A stretch of 51,614 nt of DNA, from NCBI GenBank assembly GCA_044432925.1, contig JAWXUE010000004.1, positions 1-51,614 of the forward strand, in the 5' to 3' direction. Source of the DNA: JAWXUE01 sp044432925. Lineage in GTDB: Bacteria > Bacillota_I > Bacilli_A > Acholeplasmatales > Anaeroplasmataceae. The notes under the pieces were generated by a model. That model was not told the DNA's origin. It worked only from the letters and a program-made list of their open reading frames with translations, and did no database searches. The translations under genes and the position numbers were made by a program. Numbering within the stretch: position 1 is the first letter of the stretch; each line of letters begins with the position of its first letter. Shown in pieces: positions 13,512 to 22,084 of this stretch.

Positions 13512-13517
13512 TTAAAT

Positions 13518-13690
13518 GTGGTATCATTTGAATATAGTTATTGAACGATTAGAAGTTAAGTAATTGCCGATTCTTAACAAGTTGCCCTGACAACTATAAA
13601 ACTGCGAGTCAAGAAATTGACACATTCATATAAAGGATCTCCAAAACCTAGCAAGTTGAGCAGCAACAATAAAAAATCAGGAAAATAAAA
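13518..13690 (+). ncRNA. hairpin-rich leader RNA
   Basis: Four short helices follow the promoter: GTTAAG/CTTAAC (13555-13578), AGTTG-CCCTGA-CAACT (13580-13595), GTCAA-GAAA-TTGAC with a GNRA loop (13608-13621), and GTTG-AGCAG-CAAC (13655-13667). An unattached AAAGGAT lies near 13633. The leader is about 170 nt, long for this phage. It may be a regulatory leader or an independent RNA. Confidence 0.45.
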
Positions 13691-13738
13691 ATGAGTGTTC
13701 AAAAGGGCATTGTGAATAGAAAGAGGGACAATAAATGA
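13691..13738 (+). CDS. putative 15-aa leader peptide
   Basis: MSVQKGIVNRKRDNK ends in TGA that overlaps the ATG of the next gene. A weak CAGGAAAA site lies upstream. It could couple translation of the next gene to the structured leader. It is short and uncertain. Confidence 0.35.
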   Translation: MSVQKGIVNRKRDNK

Positions 13739-13956
13739 GTTTACATCCATTAGTGTCAAACACGAAAGAGATAGCGAATTTAGTAGCAGAGCAAAAAAGA
13801 ACGAATGAGTTGTTGGAGAAGCTAATAACGGTAATTAAAGAGCCGAAAGCCCATCCAAAAAGCGTAGAAGTAAAGGAAGAAACTACTGCTAAATCTACTA
13901 AAAAACCAACAAACACAAAAAAAGTTAAAGAAGAACAAACTGAAGAGCCTAAATAA
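13735..13956 (+). CDS. small Lys/Glu-rich protein, 73 aa
   Basis: The N-terminal 40 residues form an amphipathic helix (EIANLVAEQKRTNELLEKLI), followed by a disordered tail rich in Lys, Glu, Thr and Pro. RBS AGAGGGA lies upstream. Its terminator overlaps the stop codon. It could be an RNA- or DNA-binding accessory protein, but no family was recognised. Confidence 0.65.
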   Translation: MSLHPLVSNTKEIANLVAEQKRTNELLEKLITVIKEPKAHPKSVEVKEETTAKSTKKPTNTKKVKEEQTEEPK

Positions 13957-13969
13957 ATGGCTCTTTTTT
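13943..13969 (+). terminator. rho-independent terminator
   Basis: AAGAGCC pairs with GGCTCTT around a 9-nt loop that includes the stop codon, then six T residues follow. Confidence 0.85.
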
Positions 13970-14009
13970 CATTGTAATAGTTTTGGTTTAAAAATTAAAA
14001 ACTAAAATA

Positions 14010-14038
14010 TTGACATACAAAAAGAGAAGTGGTATACT
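14010..14038 (+). promoter_or_regulatory. strong promoter of the 14.0-15.4 kb operon
   Basis: TTGACA (14010-14015) and TATACT (14033-14038) are separated by 17 bp. Confidence 0.85.
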
Positions 14039-14063
14039 TGATATTGAAATGGAGATGATATAA

Positions 14064-14237
14064 ATGAAACACTGCAAAGAATGTGAGATAGAAATAGAAC
14101 ATGGGCATTACTTTCCAATAACTGATGAGTATATGTGTTGTGGGTGTATGAAAAAATTATACACAAATGAGCAAATAGTAGAGATGTATCAAAACGGAGA
14201 GCAATATTATACAGAATATGAGGAGGAAGAAGAATGA
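14064..14237 (+). CDS. small zinc-finger protein, 57 aa
   Basis: The pattern KHCKECE ... YMCCGCMKKL gives two cysteine pairs (CxxC and CCxC) about 22 residues apart, a compact zinc knuckle. The C-terminus is acidic (YTEYEEEEE). GGAGATGATAT lies upstream of the ATG. Its stop overlaps the next start. It is likely a nucleic-acid- or protein-binding accessory factor. Confidence 0.7.
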   Translation: MKHCKECEIEIEHGHYFPITDEYMCCGCMKKLYTNEQIVEMYQNGEQYYTEYEEEEE

Positions 14238-14683
14238 TATTAGTTATTTTAGTAGTGTCTTTGTTGTTATTTATTGTTGGTGTGTTGATATATGATAGTA
14301 GCGAGGGATTAGGAGTTTGTTTAGGCTTTCCAGGAGGACTTGCGTTTTTTATTAGCATTATTATGTTAATTGTAGGATGTGTTTCAATATCAGATGGTAT
14401 TATAGCTGGAGAACTTATCGTGTCTTATGAAACTAAATTGGAAGAAAAGAAAGAAGAATTATACAACATTGTCGACTTATATATGGAATATGAGGGGAGT
14501 GTTATTGATGGTTTAACTAAAGAAAATGCTAGTAGTTTCATCATGGTTATTCCAGAGTTGAAAACAAGCGAGTTAGTGATTGAAGTTATTTATTTAATTA
14601 ATGAATATGATTTAAAAATATTAGAGCAACAAACTAAAAAAGTAAGTGCGAATGTATGGAAATGGTGGATATACTTTGGATAA
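14234..14683 (+). CDS. membrane protein with cytoplasmic coiled domain, 149 aa
   Basis: Two hydrophobic helices (about 2-20 and 34-55) flank a short Gly-rich loop. They are followed by a soluble helical part (YETKLEEKKEELYNIVDLYM and the motif SFIMVIPELKTSELVIEVIY). Similar two-helix proteins are common in Bacillota phages but have no assigned function. It overlaps the zinc protein by four bases. Confidence 0.7.
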   Translation: MILVILVVSLLLFIVGVLIYDSSEGLGVCLGFPGGLAFFISIIMLIVGCVSISDGIIAGELIVSYETKLEEKKEELYNIVDLYMEYEGSVIDGLTKENASSFIMVIPELKTSELVIEVIYLINEYDLKILEQQTKKVSANVWKWWIYFG

Positions 14684-14699
14684 AAAGGAAAGATTAACA

Positions 14700-14918
14700 A
14701 TGATAGCCAAATATAAAGCTGGGGAGAGAGTTAAATACACAAAAGAGGAAGAAAATTTGGCATTTGTGTTACCAGTTGTTGGAAAAATTATAAATTCTTA
14801 CTATTTGACATCAATCAATGATTTTATATATGACATAGAATGTGAGAATGGATCATATCATGAAAGTGTATTAGAAGAAGAAATAATGGGGGTAGAAAAT
14901 GAGAACAATGGAAAATGA
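14700..14918 (+). CDS. hypothetical protein, 72 aa
   Basis: ATG 14700 is preferred because AAAAGGAAAG lies just upstream; the frame extends into the previous gene without an RBS. The MIAKYKAGERVKYTKEEENL opening resembles a small SH3-like barrel. It overlaps the next gene. Confidence 0.65.
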   Translation: MIAKYKAGERVKYTKEEENLAFVLPVVGKIINSYYLTSINDFIYDIECENGSYHESVLEEEIMGVENENNGK

Positions 14919-15168
14919 TTTTGATGAAACAAAGGGTTGGATAATTGAATATAAAAGAAAAAGTAGATATAAATATCATCAAGTAGCACAAAACACATTA
15001 AAAAGTGCCGTAAGTAATTTAGCAAATGTAAAACATTATTTATTTGTAACAAAAGGAAGAAAAGTGGAGTATAAATATTACATAATGAATAACAATGAGT
15101 TAATAGGGTATGAAAACGTAGGTAAAAAGAAATGTTATTTAAAAGAAAAGATAGGAGTTGAGTTATAG
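14899..15168 (+). CDS. hypothetical protein, 89 aa
   Basis: RBS GGGGGTAG precedes the ATG. The protein is basic (WIIEYKRKSRYKYHQVAQNT) and may bind nucleic acid, but no family was recognised. The stop overlaps the next GTG start by one base. Confidence 0.65.
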   Translation: MRTMENDFDETKGWIIEYKRKSRYKYHQVAQNTLKSAVSNLANVKHYLFVTKGRKVEYKYYIMNNNELIGYENVGKKKCYLKEKIGVEL

Positions 15169-15410
15169 TGGAATTAACATTATATGCAAGGGAAGTAAAA
15201 ATTAAGAGTCCAGTGAATCAATATGGAAAACAAGGAATGGTACAACATGTAGAGTATTTCTATTGTACAAGTGAAGATTTTTTAAAGAAAGCACAATATA
15301 GAAAACATTTTAAGTTTCAGGAGATGAAAGAAACTGAATTTAGTGAAAAGTATGAAAATATCAGTTTAATGATAGGAAATAACGAAATATATAGAGAAAG
15401 AATAGAATAA
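15168..15410 (+). CDS. hypothetical protein, 80 aa
   Basis: This gene uses a GTG start that overlaps the preceding TAG by one base, with an AGGAG site upstream. It is soluble and Lys/Glu-rich, with no motif recognised. It is the last gene of this small operon. Confidence 0.65.
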   Translation: MELTLYAREVKIKSPVNQYGKQGMVQHVEYFYCTSEDFLKKAQYRKHFKFQEMKETEFSEKYENISLMIGNNEIYRERIE

Positions 15411-15442
15411 AATAACATTTTTTAAGCAATTTAACATTTATA

Positions 15443-15470
15443 TTGTTAATTTACAAAAATATGTTATAAT
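15443..15470 (+). promoter_or_regulatory. promoter of a candidate sRNA
   Basis: TTGTTA (15443-15448) and TATAAT (15465-15470) are 16 bp apart. TGT before the -10 makes an extended element. No gene follows before the terminator at 15536. Confidence 0.75.
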
Positions 15471-15476
15471 AGAATT

Positions 15477-15536
15477 ACTTGTTTTTGATTCAAGTACCTA
15501 AGATGAACTGGATTCTTACTTCAGTTCATCTTTTTT
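15477..15536 (+). ncRNA. candidate 60-nt small RNA
   Basis: The predicted start is seven bases after TATAAT. The RNA would have a 5' hairpin ACTTG-N9-CAAGT (15477-15495) and a perfect 10-bp terminator stem AGATGAACTG/CAGTTCATCT (15501-15531) with a T tail. No start codon with an RBS is present. It sits between an early operon and the late promoter, so it may act as an antisense or decoy regulator, or be a highly expressed marker RNA. Confidence 0.65.
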
Positions 15537-15547
15537 ATTTCTATATC

Positions 15548-15568
15548 ATCTAGTTTTCAATACTAGAT
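15548..15568 (+). repeat. 21-bp inverted-repeat site, copy B
   Basis: This is identical to 9757-9777 and in the same orientation: ATCTAGT-N7-ACTAGAT with loop TTTCAAT. It lies 20 bp upstream of the late promoter -35. Confidence 0.75.
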
Positions 15569-15588
15569 AATAAAATTATAAAAAACAT

Positions 15589-15617
15589 TTGACATAGTAT
15601 TTACCTTTTTGTATAAT
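15589..15617 (+). promoter_or_regulatory. consensus late promoter upstream of the terminase genes
   Basis: TTGACA (15589-15594) and TATAAT (15612-15617) are separated by exactly 17 bp. The 11-bp motif TACCTTTTTGT (15602-15612) overlaps the spacer and the first -10 base, so a bound regulator would block RNA polymerase here. Confidence 0.9.
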
Positions 15618-15642
15618 GTAAAATGTGAAAGGGGGGTACAAA

Positions 15643-15948
15643 ATGATAAATGAATATGGAAAATGTGTTGAATGTGGAAAAGTTAGAATGATATTTTACA
15701 ACGATAAATGCCAATCATGTTATAGAAAATTTGGTAAAAAGTTTAAAAAGTCAGGTCGCTGGGAATATAAACAGGATGTTGAGTTAGATAAACTAACAAA
15801 AACTGAACGTGGGTTATGTGATTTGATAGTAGAAAGACAATTATCAATGAATGAGTTAGGTGGAGAGCATGGTGTAGGTCTAAATGTTCAATATATGAGA
15901 ATCATAAGAAAAAAATATTTAGAGAGAGTGATACCGAGTGAACAATAA
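15643..15948 (+). CDS. putative terminase small subunit (zinc ribbon plus HTH), 101 aa
   Basis: The N-terminal part carries CVECGK and CQSCYRKFG (residues about 8-32), a CxxC/CxxC zinc ribbon. The C-terminal half (LTKTERGLCDLIVERQLSMN, then a VQYMRIIRKKYL helix) looks like a HTH. Its position directly before and overlapping TerL supports a DNA-recognition role in packaging. ATG 15643 follows AAAGGGGGG. Small terminases diverge widely, so the name rests on context. Confidence 0.65.
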   Translation: MINEYGKCVECGKVRMIFYNDKCQSCYRKFGKKFKKSGRWEYKQDVELDKLTKTERGLCDLIVERQLSMNELGGEHGVGLNVQYMRIIRKKYLERVIPSEQ

Positions 15949-17845
15949 TATATCGAGTGCACAAATATTCAACATTATTAAAAAACAAATATTAGTAGTT
16001 AAGAAAAATCAAACTCATTTTAACAATGATGAACTTTTATATGATTTATTATTAAACACTAAAAATTTTCTATATAAAGAAATTCATAATGAATTATTCC
16101 CTATAAGAAAATATGGAAATAACGAAAAAAAAATAAGAGAATATGTTAAGTATGTAATTAGTGATTTACTTATTATGGCAAAAACAAAGGTGGAATATTT
16201 AAGAGGGCTATACGATAGAACAACAAATGATGTTAAGAAACAAGAGGTTGTTGTATGGGGTGTTAAATATGCCGAGTTATGGGATGATTTAAAAGCCCTA
16301 GCAAGTTTTAGGAGTTTCGCCCATTTTGCTTTATATATCGAAGAAGATGATTCACCCCTAGATAAAGTATGGTTACATACAATGGATCATAGTATGGGTG
16401 GAATATTTCACTATGGAAACGAAATGATATTAAATCATACCTATCAATACATGGTAAAACAATGTCCAACAGGTTATGGGAAAACAAAGAGTGATAACTA
16501 TACAATAGCATTTGCACTAGGATATGATAAAAGCCAAAGTATTTTAAAAGTAACAGGTACAAAAGCGATTGTAGGGGGTTCGTTAGGAAGAATAGAAGCG
16601 ATATTAACATGTCCAAAATTCTTAAAAGTATTTCCAGAATTTAAAACATTAATTGATAAATATTCAAAAATTATAAAAAATAGCAGTTTGAGTGAGGGGA
16701 AATTCACATTATATGATGCTAACCCTGACTTTACATTTAGAATTGTAAATAAAGAAACAGCAACGAATGGAGTTCGAGCAAATATAATAATGCTAGATGA
16801 TGTTTGTAGAGCTGAAGATGCCGAAAACTTAGCTGCTCACTTATCTGATATTAAACGTTGGAACACCGAGTGGAAAAAACGTAGACATGATGAACATAAC
16901 ATTATGTATATCATAACTGGTACAGCATATCATAAAGAAGATATAATATCGTATATTATAAAAGATAGACTTATGAATAAGCGAAAAGTTATGTTGGGAG
17001 ATAAAGGTTGGCAAAAATTTACTGGGACAAATGAAAAACAAGATACAATATTCGTGTCAGTGCCTAAAATTGATAACTTTAAGAAAGATAGAAGTTTATG
17101 GATATGTACATTTCCTGAAAAATATACGTTAAATGAAGCGATAAAAGAAATGAATGCTGATAAACGTAGTTTTATGGCAATGGATCAACAAGAGCCTATG
17201 AATCCTGAAAGTTTACCATTTGACCCAAGTAGATGTATAATACATGAAACATTACCAGAGGGATTGTTAGAGAATGGTGAAGCAACAATAATGGTCGATC
17301 CAGCAAGAAAAGGTAAAGATTATACAGCAGCAGGAATATTTATGACATTAGATTATGAAAAGCCACAAAAAGAAAGGTTATATTATATGGTAGATTGTTA
17401 TTGTAAGAAAAAAGCAATGGAAGAAGCGTATGATGATATAGCTGATTTAATAATAAGATATGAAGTAGAAGTAGCAGTATTAGAGAGTAATACTGAATCA
17501 AGCATAAGAAGATTTATATTAGAAACATTAAGTAAAAAGGGTTATAATGATTTAAATAAGAAAAATGTAATGTCAATAACAACAACAGAAAACAAAGAAA
17601 ACAAAATAAGTAGACTAAGAGGTACAATAGTAAAACATATAAGTTTTCCAGATATATTTGACTATAATGATATGAGTGATATGCACAAATTCTTAAAAAT
17701 GGTACATGAATATTCATTAGAAAAGAAAAATGTAAATGATGATGCTCCAGATTGTTGTGCAATGTTTGTAGATAACATAATAGCAAAAGACAAATTAAAT
17801 CTTCCAAAATTCAAAGTTTTGGATAGAAGAAGTTACGGATTTTAA
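15938..17845 (+). CDS. terL: terminase large subunit, 635 aa
   Basis: This packaging motor and nuclease translocates DNA into the prohead. The ATPase domain has Walker A CPTGYGKTK (about 176-184) and Walker B IIMLDDV (about 283-289). The nuclease domain has the acidic clusters IMVDPARKGKDYT (Asp454), AVLESNTES (Glu516) and DDAPDC (about 601-605) of an RNase H-like fold. It uses a GTG start that overlaps TerS by 11 bases. Length and motif order fit TerL proteins of siphoviruses. Confidence 0.95.
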   Translation: MNNNISSAQIFNIIKKQILVVKKNQTHFNNDELLYDLLLNTKNFLYKEIHNELFPIRKYGNNEKKIREYVKYVISDLLIMAKTKVEYLRGLYDRTTNDVKKQEVVVWGVKYAELWDDLKALASFRSFAHFALYIEEDDSPLDKVWLHTMDHSMGGIFHYGNEMILNHTYQYMVKQCPTGYGKTKSDNYTIAFALGYDKSQSILKVTGTKAIVGGSLGRIEAILTCPKFLKVFPEFKTLIDKYSKIIKNSSLSEGKFTLYDANPDFTFRIVNKETATNGVRANIIMLDDVCRAEDAENLAAHLSDIKRWNTEWKKRRHDEHNIMYIITGTAYHKEDIISYIIKDRLMNKRKVMLGDKGWQKFTGTNEKQDTIFVSVPKIDNFKKDRSLWICTFPEKYTLNEAIKEMNADKRSFMAMDQQEPMNPESLPFDPSRCIIHETLPEGLLENGEATIMVDPARKGKDYTAAGIFMTLDYEKPQKERLYYMVDCYCKKKAMEEAYDDIADLIIRYEVEVAVLESNTESSIRRFILETLSKKGYNDLNKKNVMSITTTENKENKISRLRGTIVKHISFPDIFDYNDMSDMHKFLKMVHEYSLEKKNVNDDAPDCCAMFVDNIIAKDKLNLPKFKVLDRRSYGF

Positions 17846-17852
17846 AATAAAA

Positions 17853-17881
17853 TTGACATTTTGTATTTAATTAATTATAAT
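17853..17881 (+). promoter_or_regulatory. promoter before the portal gene
   Basis: TTGACA (17853-17858) and TATAAT (17876-17881) are 17 bp apart. A small TAGATT/AATCTA hairpin lies in the leader near 17917-17933. Confidence 0.8.
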
Positions 17882-17955
17882 AAGCAAGTAATATTAAAAA
17901 CTAAATGATAAATTTATAGATTTTAATAATCTAGTAAAGGAAACGAGGTGCTATT

Positions 17956-19488
17956 GTGAATGAGTATATGAAAGATGTTGTATCAAATGGGCATGTAACA
18001 TTAGGTCGCAACAAAATGAGAATTGAAGAAACGTTTGAAGAATATTTAGAAGATCCTTTAGAAATAGTATTGAATAATTTTGGAGCAATGTTAAGTTCAC
18101 ATAATGCAAATGTAAAAGCATATGTAGAAATTGAAAAATATTATCGTGGGCAACATAAGATATTAGGAAAAACAAGACCAAATGAAGATGATTCAATAAA
18201 CAACAAGATAACTGCAAATCAAATAGCAAGAATAGTAGATTTTAAAAAATCAATGATGGTAGGTACACCAATTGAGTATGCTTTAACAATTGTAACTGAA
18301 GATACTGATGATATGACATATTTCCATAAGTATTTAGTAGACAGTGGAAAGTCATCATATGATATTCAAAAGTATGAAGATATTTTTAAATATGGTGTAG
18401 CACTACAAATGGTTTACCCAAGAAAAGAAAAAAATTTTGATGTAGAAAGTCAAAGTCCATTTGAAGTTTTACATGTAAGTCCTGATAAAGGGTTTTGTTT
18501 CTACACTAGTGATATTAGTGAAAAGAAAATTGGGTGTGTACTTTTAGGAAGTAAAATTATTAATAATAAAAGACAAACAGTTTACCATATTTACTTAGAC
18601 AAAAATCATAGTGAATTTAACTATATGGTAATTTATCAAAATTCATCTAGTGCAACAGCTATTAATGGATACGAAATTTTAGATACTAAAAAAATATATG
18701 CAGACATTCCATTAGTTGAGTTTTATCTAAATCAATCAAGAATGGGAATAGTTGAACAATTAATTCCACTTCAAGATATGATAAATCAATTATTGAGTGG
18801 GCAACTTGATGATATTGAACAAGCAATTAATCATTATATCGTTTTATATAACCAAGAGTTAGATGCTGAAGATAAAGAAAGTTTCTTAGAGTTTAGGAAA
18901 CAAAAATTATTATCAGTTAATACAATAAATCCAGATACACCAGCAGACATTAAGATATTATCACAAAGTTTAGATAATCAAGCAATTACAAGTGTGTATG
19001 ATTCAATGGTTAAAACAATGGAAGATTTAGTAGGAGCTCCAAGCCCAAGTGGAAATAATAGTAGTGGTGGAGATACGGGAGATGCTAGAGCATTAGGTAA
19101 TGGTTGGGAAAATGCTCAACTTAAAGCCGAAACTGATGCGACTTATATTTCTAAATATGAAAGAGAAATGCTTAACTTAATGTTAAATATTGCTTATGAC
19201 ACTGCTAATAGCCCTATGGGAGAAATTAAATCAACTGATATAGATATTAAATTTAGTATTAATATTAGACATAATATAATTAGTAAAGCCCAAGCGTTAC
19301 AATTGTTACATGGTATGAATTTCCCATTAAAAGATGCACTTACTGCTGTATCATTAGTACATGATGTAGATGGTGTTGCAACTAAATGGCAAGAAAGAAT
19401 AGATAATGAGAACGAAAAAGAAAAAGAAACAAAAACAACTACAGAAGATATAAATGTAGTAGAAACAAAAACAACTACTGAAGAATAG
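17956..19488 (+). CDS. portal protein (SPP1 gp6-like), 510 aa
   Basis: This forms the dodecameric DNA entry channel at the head vertex. Recognisable stretches are ADIPLVEFYLNQSRMGIVEQ and LIPLQDMINQLLSGQLDDIE. The central region is followed by a Ser/Gly-rich loop (PSPSGNNSSGGDTGDARALG) and a helical C-terminal stem. The last 30 residues are Glu/Thr/Lys-rich. A GTG start with ACGAGGTG upstream was chosen. It has its own promoter and lies directly after TerL, the standard order. Confidence 0.92.
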   Translation: MNEYMKDVVSNGHVTLGRNKMRIEETFEEYLEDPLEIVLNNFGAMLSSHNANVKAYVEIEKYYRGQHKILGKTRPNEDDSINNKITANQIARIVDFKKSMMVGTPIEYALTIVTEDTDDMTYFHKYLVDSGKSSYDIQKYEDIFKYGVALQMVYPRKEKNFDVESQSPFEVLHVSPDKGFCFYTSDISEKKIGCVLLGSKIINNKRQTVYHIYLDKNHSEFNYMVIYQNSSSATAINGYEILDTKKIYADIPLVEFYLNQSRMGIVEQLIPLQDMINQLLSGQLDDIEQAINHYIVLYNQELDAEDKESFLEFRKQKLLSVNTINPDTPADIKILSQSLDNQAITSVYDSMVKTMEDLVGAPSPSGNNSSGGDTGDARALGNGWENAQLKAETDATYISKYEREMLNLMLNIAYDTANSPMGEIKSTDIDIKFSINIRHNIISKAQALQLLHGMNFPLKDALTAVSLVHDVDGVATKWQERIDNENEKEKETKTTTEDINVVETKTTTEE

Positions 19489-19579
19489 TAGTGTATGTGT
19501 CAGTTAAGACCTTAAAATCCGTAGAGAAACGTAATCGCAAATATGGTTAGAGAAAACCAAAATCGCAAGGAGAAATTAA

Positions 19580-20176
19580 ATGGTAAAAAATGAGTTAAGA
19601 GATTCAAAGTTATTACGATTCAATATTCAATTATTCGCTGAGGGAGATGGTGAGGGTGGAGAGCCAAGTGGTACTCCAGAACCAACTAAAAGTGATAATG
19701 AATTAAAATTGGAGGCTGAATTAGCAAAATTGAAAAAAGCTAACGATGATTTATCTAGCGAAAATGCAACGCATAAGAAAAAAGCAAAAGCACAATTAAG
19801 CGAAGATGAACAAGCGAAATTATTGTTAGAAGAAACTCAAGGCAAATTAGCTGAAATGGAAAGAAAAGTAATGAGTGCAGAATTAACGGCAACATTAACA
19901 AAGGGTGGATTTGAAGTAACTGAAGTAACTGATTTAGTAAAAGCAGCATTAGATAATGATGTAAACACATTAGCAACTGTCTTAATTAAATCAAGAGAAA
20001 CAACAATTGCAAAAGCATTAGTTGATGCAAAAAAAGAATTTCAAGCAGCAACACCACTACCTGGACAAGGTGGAAAAAATGAAGATCCTAACGTAGCGTT
20101 CGGAGCATCATTAAGAAGTGGAACTGGAAATTCAAGCGTAAACTCGGCAAGAGAGTTATACGGAAACAAAAACTAA
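19580..20176 (+). CDS. capsid scaffolding protein (DUF4355-like), 198 aa
   Basis: The start carries LRFNIQLFAEGDGEGGEPSG, the NLQLFA-type leader typical of head proteins in Bacillota phages. A long coiled coil follows (about residues 35-105, Lys/Glu/Leu heptads), and then a short C-terminal capsid-binding tail. Its place between portal and capsid fits a scaffold. RBS AAGGAG lies before the ATG, and a TGGTT/AACCA hairpin is in the leader. Confidence 0.85.
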   Translation: MVKNELRDSKLLRFNIQLFAEGDGEGGEPSGTPEPTKSDNELKLEAELAKLKKANDDLSSENATHKKKAKAQLSEDEQAKLLLEETQGKLAEMERKVMSAELTATLTKGGFEVTEVTDLVKAALDNDVNTLATVLIKSRETTIAKALVDAKKEFQAATPLPGQGGKNEDPNVAFGASLRSGTGNSSVNSARELYGNKN

Positions 20177-20206
20177 AAATAAAATAAAAAAATAAGGAGG
20201 GGTATT

Positions 20207-20701
20207 ATGTCGATAGGAAAAGAAGTAATCAGTGGCATGACATATGCTGGTGATTATCTAAATTTAAACTTAGGCATTACAGATACTCCAGGAGGAGATT
20301 TTATGGCACAAAAAATGGTATATACAACTGACTATTCAAAACCTGGTAATGATATTTTATTACATCCAGGAAGTGAATTTGCAGTGGCAGTAATCTTAAA
20401 AGATACTGGAGTAGTAGCAGATTCAAACGGAGATAAATGGGTATTAGCAGGAACACCAATTGGGGGAGCTGACATTAGATTAGACAAACCAAATGCTGAA
20501 TTAATCGTAACAAACGATGTAACAAACGGAGCAAATACACAAGGTTTATTAAGAAATGATGTAAATTTAAGAAATGGTGAAGTAGCAGGTGTATCAATGA
20601 TAGTATCTGGAACAATTGATTATTCTCAATGTCCAACATTAGAAGCAACTGCAAAAGCAGCATTAACAAGAATTACATTTGTAAATGGGGGTTCTAAATA
20701 A
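20207..20701 (+). CDS. head decoration/stabilisation protein, 164 aa
   Basis: This beta-rich Gly/Asn/Asp protein (MSIGKEVISGMTYAGDYLNL ... GVSMIVSGTIDYSQC) lies directly upstream of a lambda gpE-type capsid gene, where gpD-like decoration proteins are found. No signal or membrane segment is present. The stop overlaps the capsid start by one base. The call is from position and composition. Confidence 0.7.
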   Translation: MSIGKEVISGMTYAGDYLNLNLGITDTPGGDFMAQKMVYTTDYSKPGNDILLHPGSEFAVAVILKDTGVVADSNGDKWVLAGTPIGGADIRLDKPNAELIVTNDVTNGANTQGLLRNDVNLRNGEVAGVSMIVSGTIDYSQCPTLEATAKAALTRITFVNGGSK

Positions 20702-21753
20702 TGAATATTTTTGATAGCGTAAACGTAAAAGCAATGAAGTCTTTTTATGAGGCTGATACAAATGCAGCTCCATTCGTAGGAGAAATGTGGTTTCCAGTTG
20801 AGAAACAAATGGGACTAGATATTACAATGGTAAAAGGTAAACAAGGAGTAGGTGTAGCATTAGTTGATGCTGGTTTCGATACTAACGTATTATATAGAAA
20901 CAGAAGAACATTCTCTGAAATTCAATTTTCATTACCTTTCCAAAAAGAGGCTTACAAAATTAATGAAAAAGTAAGACAAGAATTATTAAAAGTTCAATCA
21001 AGTGGTGAAGAGTACAAAAAAGCTGAAATCTTAAAAGTTTTCAATGATGTTGAAGAATTATTAAAAGGTGCAGCAATTACTCGTGAAAAAATGAGAATGG
21101 ATATTTTAGCAACTGGTGGTATTTTAATTAATACAAACGGAGAAAACAAAAACTATGATTATGGTTTCAATGCAGCAACTCAACAAAAAACTGTTACAGT
21201 TAAATGGGATGATGCAACTGCTGATGTATTAACTGATTTCCATGATATGATTGATGCAGCAACTGAAGCAAACAATGATGTTAAACCAGCATATGCTTTA
21301 TGCCGTACTTCATTATTAAGAAAATTAGTTAAAAACAACAATATCATTGCATATTTTGGTTCTCAAATAAGTCCAGTGTTACCAACATTAGATAGAGTAA
21401 AAGAGTTCTTAGAAAATGAATTAGATATTAAATTTATCTTAAATGATAAAAAATACATTCCAGCAAGAGAGGGTGTATCTGGTACTCCAGTAAACTTCTA
21501 CCCTGAATCTCGTATTTCTTTAGTTCAAGAAGCTAACTTAGGTAAAACAATTTTTGGTACAACTCCAGAAGAAGCAGATTTATTAGGTGGACAAGCAACA
21601 TCAGCAACAACTCAAATTGTTGATACAGGTGTAGCAGTTACAATGTGGAAAACAACTGATCCAGTATCAGTGTCTACAAAAGTATCGCAAGTAGTATTAC
21701 CATCATGTGAAAACATTGAGGGAATTTATATCGGTGTAGTATTAGCTGAATAA
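20701..21753 (+). CDS. major capsid protein (gpE family, HK97 fold), 350 aa
   Basis: Length and sequence match the lambda gpE-like major capsid family: N-terminal part with a long FSEIQFSLPFQKEAYKINEK segment, a central helix AAITREKMRMDILATGGILI, and the conserved PAYALCRTSLLRKLVKNNN. No N-terminal delta domain is present, which agrees with the separate scaffold gene. Codon use favours frequent codons, as expected for the most abundant protein. Confidence 0.93.
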   Translation: MNIFDSVNVKAMKSFYEADTNAAPFVGEMWFPVEKQMGLDITMVKGKQGVGVALVDAGFDTNVLYRNRRTFSEIQFSLPFQKEAYKINEKVRQELLKVQSSGEEYKKAEILKVFNDVEELLKGAAITREKMRMDILATGGILINTNGENKNYDYGFNAATQQKTVTVKWDDATADVLTDFHDMIDAATEANNDVKPAYALCRTSLLRKLVKNNNIIAYFGSQISPVLPTLDRVKEFLENELDIKFILNDKKYIPAREGVSGTPVNFYPESRISLVQEANLGKTIFGTTPEEADLLGGQATSATTQIVDTGVAVTMWKTTDPVSVSTKVSQVVLPSCENIEGIYIGVVLAE

Positions 21754-21772
21754 TAAAAAGGAGAGATGAAGA

Positions 21773-22084
21773 ATGGCGACAATGGAAGAATATGTATCTT
21801 GGTTGAAAGAAGATTATTCGCATATATCTGATAGTAGATGTGAAAGAATATACAAAATGGCAAGAGAGAATTTATTAAATCGTTTATACCATTCTTCTGT
21901 TTCTACTAGAGAAGTACCAAAAGAATATGAAATGACTTTATATGCACACATGGAAGAAATTGTAGATAGAAACAATATGAAATGGGCAAAAATATATAAA
22001 GAGAATGGACTTACTATTGAATATGACACGAGCCAAAGTAGAGTGTTATCAAGTGTAACACCAAGAATTGGAGTGTATCAATAG
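21773..22084 (+). CDS. head-tail connector protein, 103 aa
   Basis: This small helical protein (MATMEEYVSWLKEDYSHISD ... RENLLNRLYHSSV) follows the capsid gene. That is the usual place and size of gp6/gp15-type connector proteins that extend the portal. RBS AAGGAGAG lies upstream. The stop overlaps the next GTG start. Confidence 0.75.
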   Translation: MATMEEYVSWLKEDYSHISDSRCERIYKMARENLLNRLYHSSVSTREVPKEYEMTLYAHMEEIVDRNNMKWAKIYKENGLTIEYDTSQSRVLSSVTPRIGVYQ

